From NCBI GenBank assembly GCA_947177325.1, contig CAMWUH010000001.1:1-33565 (forward strand): DNA of 33,565 nt, read 5' to 3'. Of this stretch, positions 16,069 through 24,422 are shown piece by piece (position 1 is the stretch's first letter; every line of letters starts with the position of its first letter). The translations under genes and the position numbers were made by a program. Origin of the DNA: an uncultured Bacteroidales bacterium (GTDB taxonomy: Bacteria; Bacteroidota; Bacteroidia; Bacteroidales; Muribaculaceae). A model generated the notes under the pieces. The model was not told where the DNA came from. It saw only the letters and a program-made list of their open reading frames with translations, and searched no databases.

Positions 16069-18573
16069 ATGGACAATATAGAAGAAAAAGAGGCCCGGTT
16101 GACCGCCGGCTCTAAATTCAACTTCAAAGATTTCATGTGGCTTTGCCTGTCGAAATGGTATTTATTTATCTTTTCGGTAGTAATTTGCCTGGGCCTGGGC
16201 TATCTCCAAATAATGAAGCAACCGCGCGTTTACCTCGCCACTGCCTCAATCATGATCAAGGATAAAGGCGCTTCAGCCTCGCCCGACGTTGCATCGGCTT
16301 TTGCCGAAATGAATTCGTTTGACACCTACTCCAACCTGAACAACGAGATGGTGGCGATGACCTCTCCAATCGTAACGAAAGAGGTGGCTCGACGCTTGGG
16401 TCTCGACGTTGACTATGAGGTCAGCGACCGATTGCACAAACGCCCCTTGTTCGGCAACGACCTCCCTTTCAGAGTAGAGTTTCTTGACTTAGGACGAGAG
16501 GGCACCGCCCATCTGACTGCTGTGTGGACCAATGACGATAAAGTTGAATTAGGCCCGTTTTCAGAAGATCTTGCAGAGCACCTGGCCGATGCTGACAACA
16601 ATGATGAAACAATCACTGTTGACCTCAACAAAGCCGAAGGTGACACAATCGAGACTCCGCTTGGTCGACTTATCCTCACAAAGAACCCCACATTCAGTAA
16701 CGCTAAAGTTTCGCCCCTCGAGATTGATGTGCGCCGTATAGGCGAGTCAGAGGGCAACAACATTGCATCAAGCAACCTGCGCACTTACGTCAACGACGAC
16801 TACTCGACTATCGTCAGCATCGACAAAACCGACTTCAGTCCATGGCGAGCAAAGGCAATTCTGTCGACACTCATCGACGTTTATCGCGAAAACTGGATTA
16901 CTGACCGTAACGAAGTGGCCTCAGCAACCTACGACTTTATCAACGATCGCCTCGCCGTTATCGAGGATGAACTTGGAAGCGTTGACTCAAACGTTTCAGG
17001 ACTGCGAGCCCAACAGATCGCCAACTATGGCGATGTTGCCAACAATGCCTCCCGCGCCACAGCCGCTGAAGATGCGCTCATGCTACAACGCAACCGCCTT
17101 GCATTGGCCAAGCAAGTTCGCGACCGACTGGTTCAACACGCAACTGACTACACAATCCTTCCCGGCACCGCATCGCTTGAAAACGGTGCTATCGATGCAA
17201 AAGTATCGGCCTACAACGAGCTGACAACCTATCGCAACTCTTTGGTAGCCAACTCTTCGGCCGACAACCCCGTGGTTCAGGACCTTGATATGGCTTTGGC
17301 CGACCGTCGTCTTGAAATCGTTTCCACCCTCGACAGCTACATCAATGGACTCAATGCCGAAATTGCTGCCACTCAAGGCACTCGCAACCAATCTTCTTCG
17401 CGATTGGTAATGGGTCAAACCCAAGCTCCTCAAATTCAAAGCGTCGAGCGCCAACAGAAGGTCAAAGAGTCGCTCTATCTCTATTTGCTGCAAAAACGCG
17501 AGGAAAACCAACTTTCACAAGCTTTCGCCGCCTACAACTCAAAAATCATCACTCCTCCGGTGTTTGAAGGCCCTATCTCGCCCATTCCCCGTAAAATTTT
17601 CATGCAATGGGGCATCATAGGCCTGTTAGTTCCGGCACTGATATTGTTCCTCATCGACCTGCTCAACTCAAAAGTGCGCGGCCGCAAGGACCTTGACCGA
17701 CTCACCATTCCATTCGTAGGCGAAATCCCCTTAGCTCAACGCCCGAAATCAGCGCTGAAGAAATTACTTGAACGATTTAACCGCAAACGTGTGGAAAAGC
17801 TGTCTGTGGTCAAAGTCAAGAAAGGCTCGGGCAATGTTGTTAATGAAGCCTTCCGCGTTATCCGCACCAACCTTGAATTTCTCGTCGGCACCGACGGCTC
17901 TGACCCACGCATCATCATGCTGACGTCAGTCAACCCCGGCTCGGGTAAAACATTCATTTCTCTCAACCTCGCAGTGGTGTTAGCGCTCAAAGGCAAAAAA
18001 GTGGCGCTTGTCGACCTTGACTTGCGCAAAACCGCCCTCTCCATGTCGTGTAACAAAAGTGGCAAAGGTGTGACCAACTATTTGGCCGGCAACGCATCGC
18101 TCGACGAGATAGTTGTTACCAACGTGCTTGAAAACGAGAGCGTTGACCTATATCCGGCAGGGCCGATTCCGCCTAATCCTGCCGAGCTGCTTTACAGCGA
18201 CCGTCTCGATGCAATGATGAGTCTGCTTCGCGAGAAATATGATTACGTAATCATCGACTCGCCCCCTGTTGAGCTCGTGGCCGATGCTAAAATCATCAAC
18301 CGCTTGGTCGACCTTACACTTTTCATAATCCGTGCCGGTGTGCTTGACCGCCAGATGTTGCCCGAAATTCAAACATTCTACGAAAACAAGCGCTACAAAA
18401 ATATGGCCGTTATTCTCAACGGTACCCCCGACCCGGCTTATTCCCGCTTGCGCCTCTCCAACCGCTTCGGCTATGGCTATGGCTACGGTTACGGTTATGG
18501 CTACGGATATGGTTACGGCTATGGATATGGCCGTAAAAAAGGCGACCACGATAAGACTGACGACAATCAGTAG
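16069..18573 (+). CDS. Wzc-like chain-length regulator and tyrosine autokinase
   Basis: This 834-residue inner-membrane protein controls polymer length and export and autophosphorylates on a C-terminal tyrosine cluster. Order: cytosolic start, TM1 (about 31-50), long periplasmic Wzz domain with coiled-coil helices (about 290-470), TM2 (about 510-532), then the BY-kinase domain with Walker A NPGSGKT (K627), Walker A' ALVDLDLRK (646-654) and Walker B YVIIDSPP (726-733). The tail is unusual: (Gly-Tyr)x10 at 801-820, then RKKGDHDKTDDNQ. Tyrosine clusters are normal in this family, but such a perfect two-residue period is striking. No Wzb-type phosphatase is in the window. The Wzx gene begins 5 nt after its stop. 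Confidence 0.95.
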   Translation: MDNIEEKEARLTAGSKFNFKDFMWLCLSKWYLFIFSVVICLGLGYLQIMKQPRVYLATASIMIKDKGASASPDVASAFAEMNSFDTYSNLNNEMVAMTSPIVTKEVARRLGLDVDYEVSDRLHKRPLFGNDLPFRVEFLDLGREGTAHLTAVWTNDDKVELGPFSEDLAEHLADADNNDETITVDLNKAEGDTIETPLGRLILTKNPTFSNAKVSPLEIDVRRIGESEGNNIASSNLRTYVNDDYSTIVSIDKTDFSPWRAKAILSTLIDVYRENWITDRNEVASATYDFINDRLAVIEDELGSVDSNVSGLRAQQIANYGDVANNASRATAAEDALMLQRNRLALAKQVRDRLVQHATDYTILPGTASLENGAIDAKVSAYNELTTYRNSLVANSSADNPVVQDLDMALADRRLEIVSTLDSYINGLNAEIAATQGTRNQSSSRLVMGQTQAPQIQSVERQQKVKESLYLYLLQKREENQLSQAFAAYNSKIITPPVFEGPISPIPRKIFMQWGIIGLLVPALILFLIDLLNSKVRGRKDLDRLTIPFVGEIPLAQRPKSALKKLLERFNRKRVEKLSVVKVKKGSGNVVNEAFRVIRTNLEFLVGTDGSDPRIIMLTSVNPGSGKTFISLNLAVVLALKGKKVALVDLDLRKTALSMSCNKSGKGVTNYLAGNASLDEIVVTNVLENESVDLYPAGPIPPNPAELLYSDRLDAMMSLLREKYDYVIIDSPPVELVADAKIINRLVDLTLFIIRAGVLDRQMLPEIQTFYENKRYKNMAVILNGTPDPAYSRLRLSNRFGYGYGYGYGYGYGYGYGYGYGRKKGDHDKTDDNQ
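18469..18528 (+). repeat. Tandem 6-bp repeat coding (Gly-Tyr)x10 in the kinase tail
   Basis: Ten consecutive Gly-Tyr codon pairs. Glycine uses GGC, GGT and GGA, and tyrosine uses TAT and TAC in mixed order, so the DNA repeat is imperfect while the protein repeat is exact. This points to selection on the protein rather than very recent slippage. The position is that of the autophosphorylated tyrosine cluster of BY-kinases. Confidence 0.95.
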
Positions 18574-18578
18574 CCCCG

Positions 18579-20195
18579 ATGCCTGACGGCAATAATCATT
18601 ATCGGTCCGACGACTGCTGCGACTTTCAAAACCTCAACGTTGAAGCCGAGGCAGGCCTGGTTCCGTCAGTGACACCCGATGAGGAGGGCGCTGCCGGCAT
18701 CACCTTAGTCCGAGCCGTTGAATCTGCCGAGGCAACCTCCAACTCCTCAACTCCTCTCTCCAAGCGTAAAGTGGTAATGAGCTTGCTATGGGGAGGAATG
18801 GAGATTTATGCCGGCCAGTTGCTGCAATTCGCGATTGGGATTTTCCTGGCTCGCAAACTTATGCCGGCCCAATATGGCACTATCGCCATCATAGGCATTT
18901 TCATTCAGCTCAGCCAGGTGTTTATCGACTCGGGGCTGCCGCAGGCTCTTGTCAGGAAAAAGAATGTCACGTCAGCCGACTTGTCAACGGTTTTCTACAC
19001 CAATATGGTAGTGGCCTGCATTTGCTACGCCCTGATATTTTTCTGTGCTCCGGCCGTTGGCTCGTTTTACGCCGATACTGACCTGACTCCGGCTCTCCGC
19101 GTTATGGGTCTTTGCCTGATAATCGGCGCGGTCAGCGGAGTGATGCGCACTATGCTCATTAAGGAGTTAGCTTTCAAGACACTGGCAATCATTTCATTAG
19201 TTGCCGGAGTAGTTTCCGGCATCACGGCCATTGCAATGGCTTACAACGGTTGCGGCATCTGGTCGCTCGTGGCTCAAAACATGCTGATGACTTTGGTGAC
19301 GAGCATCTGTATCATTTGTCTGTCGCCATTCAGACCCAAGTGGCTGTTTAGTATTAAATCACTTCGCGAACTTTTCGGTTTCGGCTCCAAGCTGCTCGGC
19401 AGCAGCATTATCTGGGCCGTTTTCGGCAATATCTACACAATAGTTATAGGCAAAGCTCTGACCCCTACAGCATTAGGCTATTACTCGCGTGCCGACGGCT
19501 ACGGGCGCATAGTGCCGGCCAATGTAAGCCGATTGTTTACAAAGGTGATGTTTCCGGTCATTGCCAAAATTCAGGACGACAACGCTAAGCTCAACTCTCT
19601 GTTTACTCGCTCGCAGTCAATGACCTCGTTTGCGGTGTTTGGCATCAACTGTCTACTTGCCGGATTGGCCTACCCATTGGTGCTCAACGTGATATCAGCC
19701 AAGTGGCTTCCTTGTGTTCCGTTATTGCAGATAATCTGCATCGGCGCCGCGTTTGACCCTATTGCCGAAATCAACGGGCAGTTTCTGATAGCCAAAGGCT
19801 ACTCCGGAGCCTTCCTGAAGATGCACATTATTACGCTACCGACCAAGCTGATTTTGCTGGCCGCCACAATATGGTTCGGGCTGATATGGATAGCCGTGGG
19901 GCGCACTGTTGTCGCAATCGTCGAGTGGTTGATTTCGGCCTACTACTTCAAGAAACTTACCACCATTTCCACCCGGCACTTCTATCTTACTGCCATAAAA
20001 ATGGGATTGACTGCCACTGCAACCGGCTTGCTGGGCTTCTTTACGTTCAAGCTTGGATTACCCCCCACATGGACTAACACAATAGTGGTCATGCTGGCGC
20101 TTGTCGCCCTATATATAGGCGCCGGAATGTTGCTCTTCCGCTCTACTGTAACCGGCTCGCTCCACGCCTGCGCATCGATTTTCAGAAAAGCATAA
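18579..20195 (+). CDS. Wzx-type polysaccharide flippase (MOP superfamily)
   Basis: This 538-residue protein with about 12-14 hydrophobic helices should flip the lipid-linked repeat unit to the periplasmic face. Typical features are SLLWGGMEIYAGQLLQF at the first helix, GIFLARKLMPAQYG, the LFGFGSKLLGSSIIW segment mid-protein and PLVLNVISAKWLP later. The annotated start adds an acidic, soluble stretch of about 60 residues (rich in Glu, Ser and Ala, with a CC pair) before the first helix, which most relatives lack. The ATG at 18777 (MSLLWGG) would remove it but leaves little room before the helix. The gene begins 5 nt after the kinase gene, which supports the long form. Confidence 0.92.
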   Translation: MPDGNNHYRSDDCCDFQNLNVEAEAGLVPSVTPDEEGAAGITLVRAVESAEATSNSSTPLSKRKVVMSLLWGGMEIYAGQLLQFAIGIFLARKLMPAQYGTIAIIGIFIQLSQVFIDSGLPQALVRKKNVTSADLSTVFYTNMVVACICYALIFFCAPAVGSFYADTDLTPALRVMGLCLIIGAVSGVMRTMLIKELAFKTLAIISLVAGVVSGITAIAMAYNGCGIWSLVAQNMLMTLVTSICIICLSPFRPKWLFSIKSLRELFGFGSKLLGSSIIWAVFGNIYTIVIGKALTPTALGYYSRADGYGRIVPANVSRLFTKVMFPVIAKIQDDNAKLNSLFTRSQSMTSFAVFGINCLLAGLAYPLVLNVISAKWLPCVPLLQIICIGAAFDPIAEINGQFLIAKGYSGAFLKMHIITLPTKLILLAATIWFGLIWIAVGRTVVAIVEWLISAYYFKKLTTISTRHFYLTAIKMGLTATATGLLGFFTFKLGLPPTWTNTIVVMLALVALYIGAGMLLFRSTVTGSLHACASIFRKA

Positions 20196-20200
20196 GCAGC

Positions 20201-21109
20201 ATGAGTCCGGTCTATTCAATTATTATCCCCCATCGCAACACCCCTCTGCTGTTGCGCCGACTTCTGCAATCGATACCTGAGCGCCCTGACACAGAGGTAA
20301 TCGTCATCGACGATTGCTCGGATAGTGAGTACCAGACTGAGCTCGCTCGCCTTCAAGAAGAGTTCTCCCAATTCAGCTTTCTGTCAACTCCCTCTAATCA
20401 ATGGCCGGCCGGGGCACGCAATCAGGGCATCGAAAACGCCAAGGGCAAATACCTGATATTTGCCGATGCTGACGACTTCTTTCTCCCCACTTTTAACGAA
20501 GTGCTGACTGACTACGCAGCCACTGACTTCGACATCGTGTTTTGCAACGCACAATCGGTTGACAGTGCTACCCTTCAGCCAGCCAATCGTGCTGAATATT
20601 TCCCTCGCCTGCTCAATCGCTTTCTGACCTCCGGACAAATTGACCACATCCGAGTCGCATTTGCCGTTGTGTGGGGTCGACTGATAAGCCGCTCACTCAT
20701 CGTTGACAATAACATCAGTTTCGAGCCGGTTGAGGTCAACGAGGATGTAATGTTCTCAACCCTCAGCGGCATTGCCGCAAAAAAGGTCACGGCCGATCTC
20801 CGCCCTATCTACTGCGTGACAGCTCGCGAAGGCTCGATGTCAACCCTCTTGACTCGCGAAGCAGTCCTCCAACGGCTGAGAATCTCCATTGCCCGAAACC
20901 GCTTATTGGTCAACAGCGGGTTCCCGCATCTCAAAGGCGACCCTTCGCTGCTGCACCATTTTCTGGAAATTGACCGTGCCGCTATCCACGGCCTAAAAAA
21001 AGAGGCACTTGAAATTTGCCGCCAAGCGGGTTATTCCACTTGGCTGATACGACGCCGATTGGCAACCTTCAAGCTCCGCTCCGCTCTATCTCGATTGCTA
21101 CACCGATGA
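20201..21109 (+). CDS. GT2 family glycosyltransferase
   Basis: This 302-residue GT-A transferase shows SIIIPHRNTPLLLRRLLQSI, the nucleotide-binding VIVIDDCSD (33-41), AGARNQGIENAKGKYLIF (70-87) and the metal-binding DADD (89-92), followed by a VNEDVMFS motif (EDV near the catalytic base). It should add one sugar of the repeat unit on the cytoplasmic face. The start is 5 nt after the flippase stop, and the stop overlaps the next start (ATGA), so it is translationally coupled. Donor and acceptor cannot be predicted. Confidence 0.92.
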   Translation: MSPVYSIIIPHRNTPLLLRRLLQSIPERPDTEVIVIDDCSDSEYQTELARLQEEFSQFSFLSTPSNQWPAGARNQGIENAKGKYLIFADADDFFLPTFNEVLTDYAATDFDIVFCNAQSVDSATLQPANRAEYFPRLLNRFLTSGQIDHIRVAFAVVWGRLISRSLIVDNNISFEPVEVNEDVMFSTLSGIAAKKVTADLRPIYCVTAREGSMSTLLTREAVLQRLRISIARNRLLVNSGFPHLKGDPSLLHHFLEIDRAAIHGLKKEALEICRQAGYSTWLIRRRLATFKLRSALSRLLHR

Positions 21110-22131
21110 AAATAGCCTACATAATGTATCCTGAAGCGATGGTCAGCAATGCCACTAACGGCATTCGCAACCAGGCGCTTGGCTGGCAACGCGCGCTAAA
21201 AAGCCGCCTGCAGGTTGATTGCCTCAGCCCGTGGAACGACATTGACTGGCGTCAATATGATGTGGTTCATTTCTTCGGTGGTATGGGATGGCTTAATTGG
21301 GCCCATCGGCTCAAAGAGGTCTACGGTTCAACTTTGGTATTCTCTCCGATACTCGACTCCGTAGTCTCTCCTCGAAAGCTTAAATTGTTAGCCTCGTTAG
21401 GCTTCAAAGGCTATCACCACGCCCAAAACTGTTATCGACGCGACCTACGCATCTTTGACCGTATCTATGTGCGCAGCAACTACGAGGGCGCCTATTTTAC
21501 ATACAGCTATGGCATCGCGCCCGAAAAAATTGTTAAAATTCCGCTCAGTTACGAAGTTGAAGTTGGGGCATCTGACCTTTCCGACTCATCTCCCCGAAAA
21601 ACTTTTGCTCTTCACATATCTTCGCTTCATCACGAGCGCAAAAACGTTGAACGCCTTATTAAAGCGGCCCTCCGCTATGGCTTCGACCTCAAACTCGGAG
21701 GTCCTACGGGTAGCCCGGACCAAACACGCCGATTACTTGAACTTATTGACGGCGCCCCTAACATTGAGTTGCTGGGCGTGGTCAGCCTTGAGCAAGCTAA
21801 AGAACTGTACCGGCAATGTGGCGTTTTCGCTCTCCCATCTCTCAATGAGGGAGTAGGTTTGGTGGCCCTGAACGCTGCCGCCATGGGTTCTCCGGTTGTT
21901 ATTACCTCGGTCGGTGGCCCTAAAGAATATTACATCGATTCCAAAGGGCAGCCTTTAGCTTCGATTGTCGACCCTCTTGATATCGACTCTATAGGCCGGG
22001 TAATCAGCAGCCGACTCTTCAATCCCTCAACCGACTTGACTCTCCAATCTCATATTTTAGATAATTACAACCCCGATATAACAGCCGCAAAATTAATAGA
22101 TTCTTATGTCAACCTCAGAAAATCAAGTTAA
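21106..22131 (+). CDS. GT4-like (GT-B) glycosyltransferase with altered EX7E motif
   Basis: The start is set at 21106 (MKIAYIMYPEAM), giving 341 residues; the open frame from 21016 lies wholly inside the previous gene. ATGA overlap with the upstream stop supports this. The GT-B C-terminal domain is visible: LHISSLHHERKNVERLIKAA, GGPTGS and then PSLNEGVGLVALNAAAMG. In GT4 enzymes the EX7E motif has two glutamates; here the first is E248, but the second position is Asn256. The N-terminal domain carries VHFFGGMGWLNW. It probably transfers a sugar in the repeat unit, perhaps with altered donor handling. The family assignment is sound; activity is less certain than for the other GT4 genes. Confidence 0.85.
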   Translation: MKIAYIMYPEAMVSNATNGIRNQALGWQRALKSRLQVDCLSPWNDIDWRQYDVVHFFGGMGWLNWAHRLKEVYGSTLVFSPILDSVVSPRKLKLLASLGFKGYHHAQNCYRRDLRIFDRIYVRSNYEGAYFTYSYGIAPEKIVKIPLSYEVEVGASDLSDSSPRKTFALHISSLHHERKNVERLIKAALRYGFDLKLGGPTGSPDQTRRLLELIDGAPNIELLGVVSLEQAKELYRQCGVFALPSLNEGVGLVALNAAAMGSPVVITSVGGPKEYYIDSKGQPLASIVDPLDIDSIGRVISSRLFNPSTDLTLQSHILDNYNPDITAAKLIDSYVNLRKSS

Positions 22132-23137
22132 TTTTTCAATTATAACACCGGTTAAAAACGGCCGATCGTTTGTCAAACCCTACGTTGAAATGCTTAGCCG
22201 CTTGCATCTTCTACCGGGCGACGAAATTATCATCATTGACGACAACTCGACCGATTCAACCGCCGACCTTCTTAAAAAGGCCATCAATGAAGCTGAGAAT
22301 TTGCCCGCGCGCGTAATTAAGTCAGATGGCAACGGTGTGGTTGACGCTCGACACAGAGGTGCCGAAGCTGCCGCTAACCGCTATTTGCTTTTTGCCGACA
22401 TTGACGACGAGTTGGTGGCTGACGGCGTTGACGCGCTCCGTCAATCGGCCCAATCAACCGACGCTGATATTGTCGTGGCCGACTATGAAATGGCGTTTGA
22501 AAACGGCCGGCGTCAGCATTGCGGCTATTTCAACACTGCCGATGGCTTTGACTCTCTGTTTGATTTCATCATCACTCGTCATGTCGGCAACCTTTGGGGC
22601 AAGCTTATCAAGCGCGACCTCTACCTCAACATTCCACTGCTTGACCGCTCCCTCACCTTCTGCCAAGACTATTCACAAATGCTTCAACTGGCAGCCATGA
22701 GCCAATCAACAGCTCATTGCGGAGCGACATCTTATATCTACTGCCAACACCCTAACTCCAACTGCAATCGTGCCTACGACGTTGACGTTTACGGTCGCCG
22801 CTTTGGTCGCTTGGCAAGTAACTTCCATTCGCTGAGCAATCTGCACTGTTTCACCCCCGAGCAAGCCACAGCCTTGCAGGCTCTCACCCTCGTATATGCA
22901 CGCTACTACATTGGCGTTGCCGGTCGTCGCCACACTGAGTTCGTGCGTTTGCTCAGCGCTGTCAAATCACTCCTCTCCACCGACCGCAACCTCGTGGGGC
23001 TTGCCGGTTATACTCCCGGCCGACGTCGTCAACTCCATCTGCTTTGGAACTTTCCGACTATTTTCGGGCCGTTCCATCGTCTGAAACTGCGCCGTCAAGG
23101 TCGTATCCGCAAAAGTTCAAAACCTCAGAAGGACTAA
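22106..23137 (+). CDS. GT2 family glycosyltransferase
   Basis: This 343-residue protein has FSIITPVKNGRSFVKPYVEML, nucleotide-binding IIIIDDNSTDST (41-52), GVVDARHRGAEAAANRYLLF (77-96) and DIDD at 98-101. A later FCQDYSQMLQLA carries the acidic residue expected near the catalytic base. It starts 26 bp inside the previous gene in another frame, so the pair is coupled. The C-terminal 80 residues are basic and may help membrane association. Sugar specificity is unknown. Confidence 0.9.
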   Translation: MSTSENQVNFSIITPVKNGRSFVKPYVEMLSRLHLLPGDEIIIIDDNSTDSTADLLKKAINEAENLPARVIKSDGNGVVDARHRGAEAAANRYLLFADIDDELVADGVDALRQSAQSTDADIVVADYEMAFENGRRQHCGYFNTADGFDSLFDFIITRHVGNLWGKLIKRDLYLNIPLLDRSLTFCQDYSQMLQLAAMSQSTAHCGATSYIYCQHPNSNCNRAYDVDVYGRRFGRLASNFHSLSNLHCFTPEQATALQALTLVYARYYIGVAGRRHTEFVRLLSAVKSLLSTDRNLVGLAGYTPGRRRQLHLLWNFPTIFGPFHRLKLRRQGRIRKSSKPQKD

Positions 23138-23165
23138 GAACCGGTTCTAAAATTCAGGGACTTAA

Positions 23166-24422
23166 ATGACCCGTCGCTACTACGCCATAGTAACCCCGTT
23201 CTATCCCACCCCCCGGGCTCCTCAGCTATGCAATTTTGTTTCTGACCAGGTGAAGGCCATCGGGAGGTTAAGTTCGCTTGAGCCGGTGGTGTTTGCGTCA
23301 TGCTATACCGAGCCTGCCACTCTCGACGGCATCAGGATTGAGCCTCTGCGAGTCAAGTCCTTTCCAAGTTATCTGTTCAACGGCTGGCACAACCGCGCCA
23401 ATGGTAAAGAGTTTTTGAGAGCCCTCAATCGAGCATCTATTTCACCTGAAGATATCTACGCAGTTCACGCCCACACCACTCAATATGGTGCTATGGCTCT
23501 GGCTCTCAAGCAGGCCGACAGCAATATCATCACCCTGCTTCAACACCACGACCTTGACCCGCTGATGATAGTCAATGGCATCGGTGCCGGTCTATGGCCC
23601 AACTTGCTCTATCGCGCACTGACTTCGCGAAAGGTCATAGAGCAAATCGACCTCAATGTGGCCGTCAGCAACGCCGCTCTTGAACATCTGCTTGACATGC
23701 GCCGATCTACCCCCTCGGCCCTCTACTCGCGGTTTAACCGCTTGCAGCGCTCATTAGCCTTGCGCTCACTTCGCTCTCCGCGCCCTCGGCGAGCCATGGC
23801 GATTATCAATGGAGTCGACCCCGAAAAATTCTTTCCGGGTCAATCCATCGCTCCGGCCAATAGCTTTACAATAGGCATTATCGCCAACTACCAGCCTCGC
23901 AAAGGCCACATAATCCTGATTCGTGCAATTGCTGAGCTGAAGCGGCGTGGCTATAATAATATCCGATTGTTAAGTGTTGGTGCCGACAACCTGAATCGCC
24001 GCGCCGGAATAGCTTCCGAAGCCGCTCGATTGGGCCTCGATAATGTTGAATTTATCGATTCTATCCCCCACTCCGAGCTACGTGACTTCATGCTCGGCCT
24101 AAACCTTTTCGTCATGCCTTCGATTTACGAAGGGTTTGGATGTGTCTACTCCGAAGCGGCTGCCTGCGGCGTGCCTTTTATAGGCATAGAAAAACAAGGG
24201 GTGGCTGACATCGTGAAGCCTGAAGAAGCTCATCTTTGGCTCGCCAAGCCGGCCGACCACATCGACCTTGCCGATAAGATCGAGCAGCAAATAAAAAATC
24301 CACAAACATTTCATCCGGCTCAACCGCTCGACATCGATTTTCACGTTAACCGCCTTTTGACAGCTGTCAGCGAAGTCGCCTCAGAGCTTTCCGCCTCTAA
24401 TAGATATGTTAGAACTTTTTAA
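23166..24422 (+). CDS. GT4 family glycosyltransferase
   Basis: This 418-residue GT-B enzyme has an N-terminal acceptor domain (IVTPFYPTPRAPQLCNFVSDQ; VHAHTTQYGAMALAL) and a C-terminal donor domain with IGIIANYQPRKGHIILIRAI and the intact EX7E motif at E322 and E330 (PSIYEGFGCVYSEAAACG). NGVDPEKFFPG in the linker is typical of the family. A GGGA sits before the start, one of the few weak Shine-Dalgarno-like sequences in the window. Its end overlaps the next gene by 17 bp. It adds a sugar to the growing lipid-linked unit; which one is not known. Confidence 0.93.
   Translation: MTRRYYAIVTPFYPTPRAPQLCNFVSDQVKAIGRLSSLEPVVFASCYTEPATLDGIRIEPLRVKSFPSYLFNGWHNRANGKEFLRALNRASISPEDIYAVHAHTTQYGAMALALKQADSNIITLLQHHDLDPLMIVNGIGAGLWPNLLYRALTSRKVIEQIDLNVAVSNAALEHLLDMRRSTPSALYSRFNRLQRSLALRSLRSPRPRRAMAIINGVDPEKFFPGQSIAPANSFTIGIIANYQPRKGHIILIRAIAELKRRGYNNIRLLSVGADNLNRRAGIASEAARLGLDNVEFIDSIPHSELRDFMLGLNLFVMPSIYEGFGCVYSEAAACGVPFIGIEKQGVADIVKPEEAHLWLAKPADHIDLADKIEQQIKNPQTFHPAQPLDIDFHVNRLLTAVSEVASELSASNRYVRTF

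Noticed and set aside
18469..18528. Short tandem repeat as a CRISPR array or non-coding satellite
   Set aside because: It lies in frame inside the kinase gene, has no spacers and encodes exact Gly-Tyr pairs.
18148..18549. Antisense open frame of 133 codons opposite the kinase gene
   Set aside because: It mirrors a strongly coding region, and its Val/Ala/Ile-rich repeat is just the reverse of the Gly-Tyr codons; no start signal or homology.
21016..21105. Extended start of the GT4 gene inside the preceding gene
   Set aside because: The extra 30 residues are the shifted frame of the GT2 gene; the ATGA overlap at 21106 gives the proper GT-B start.
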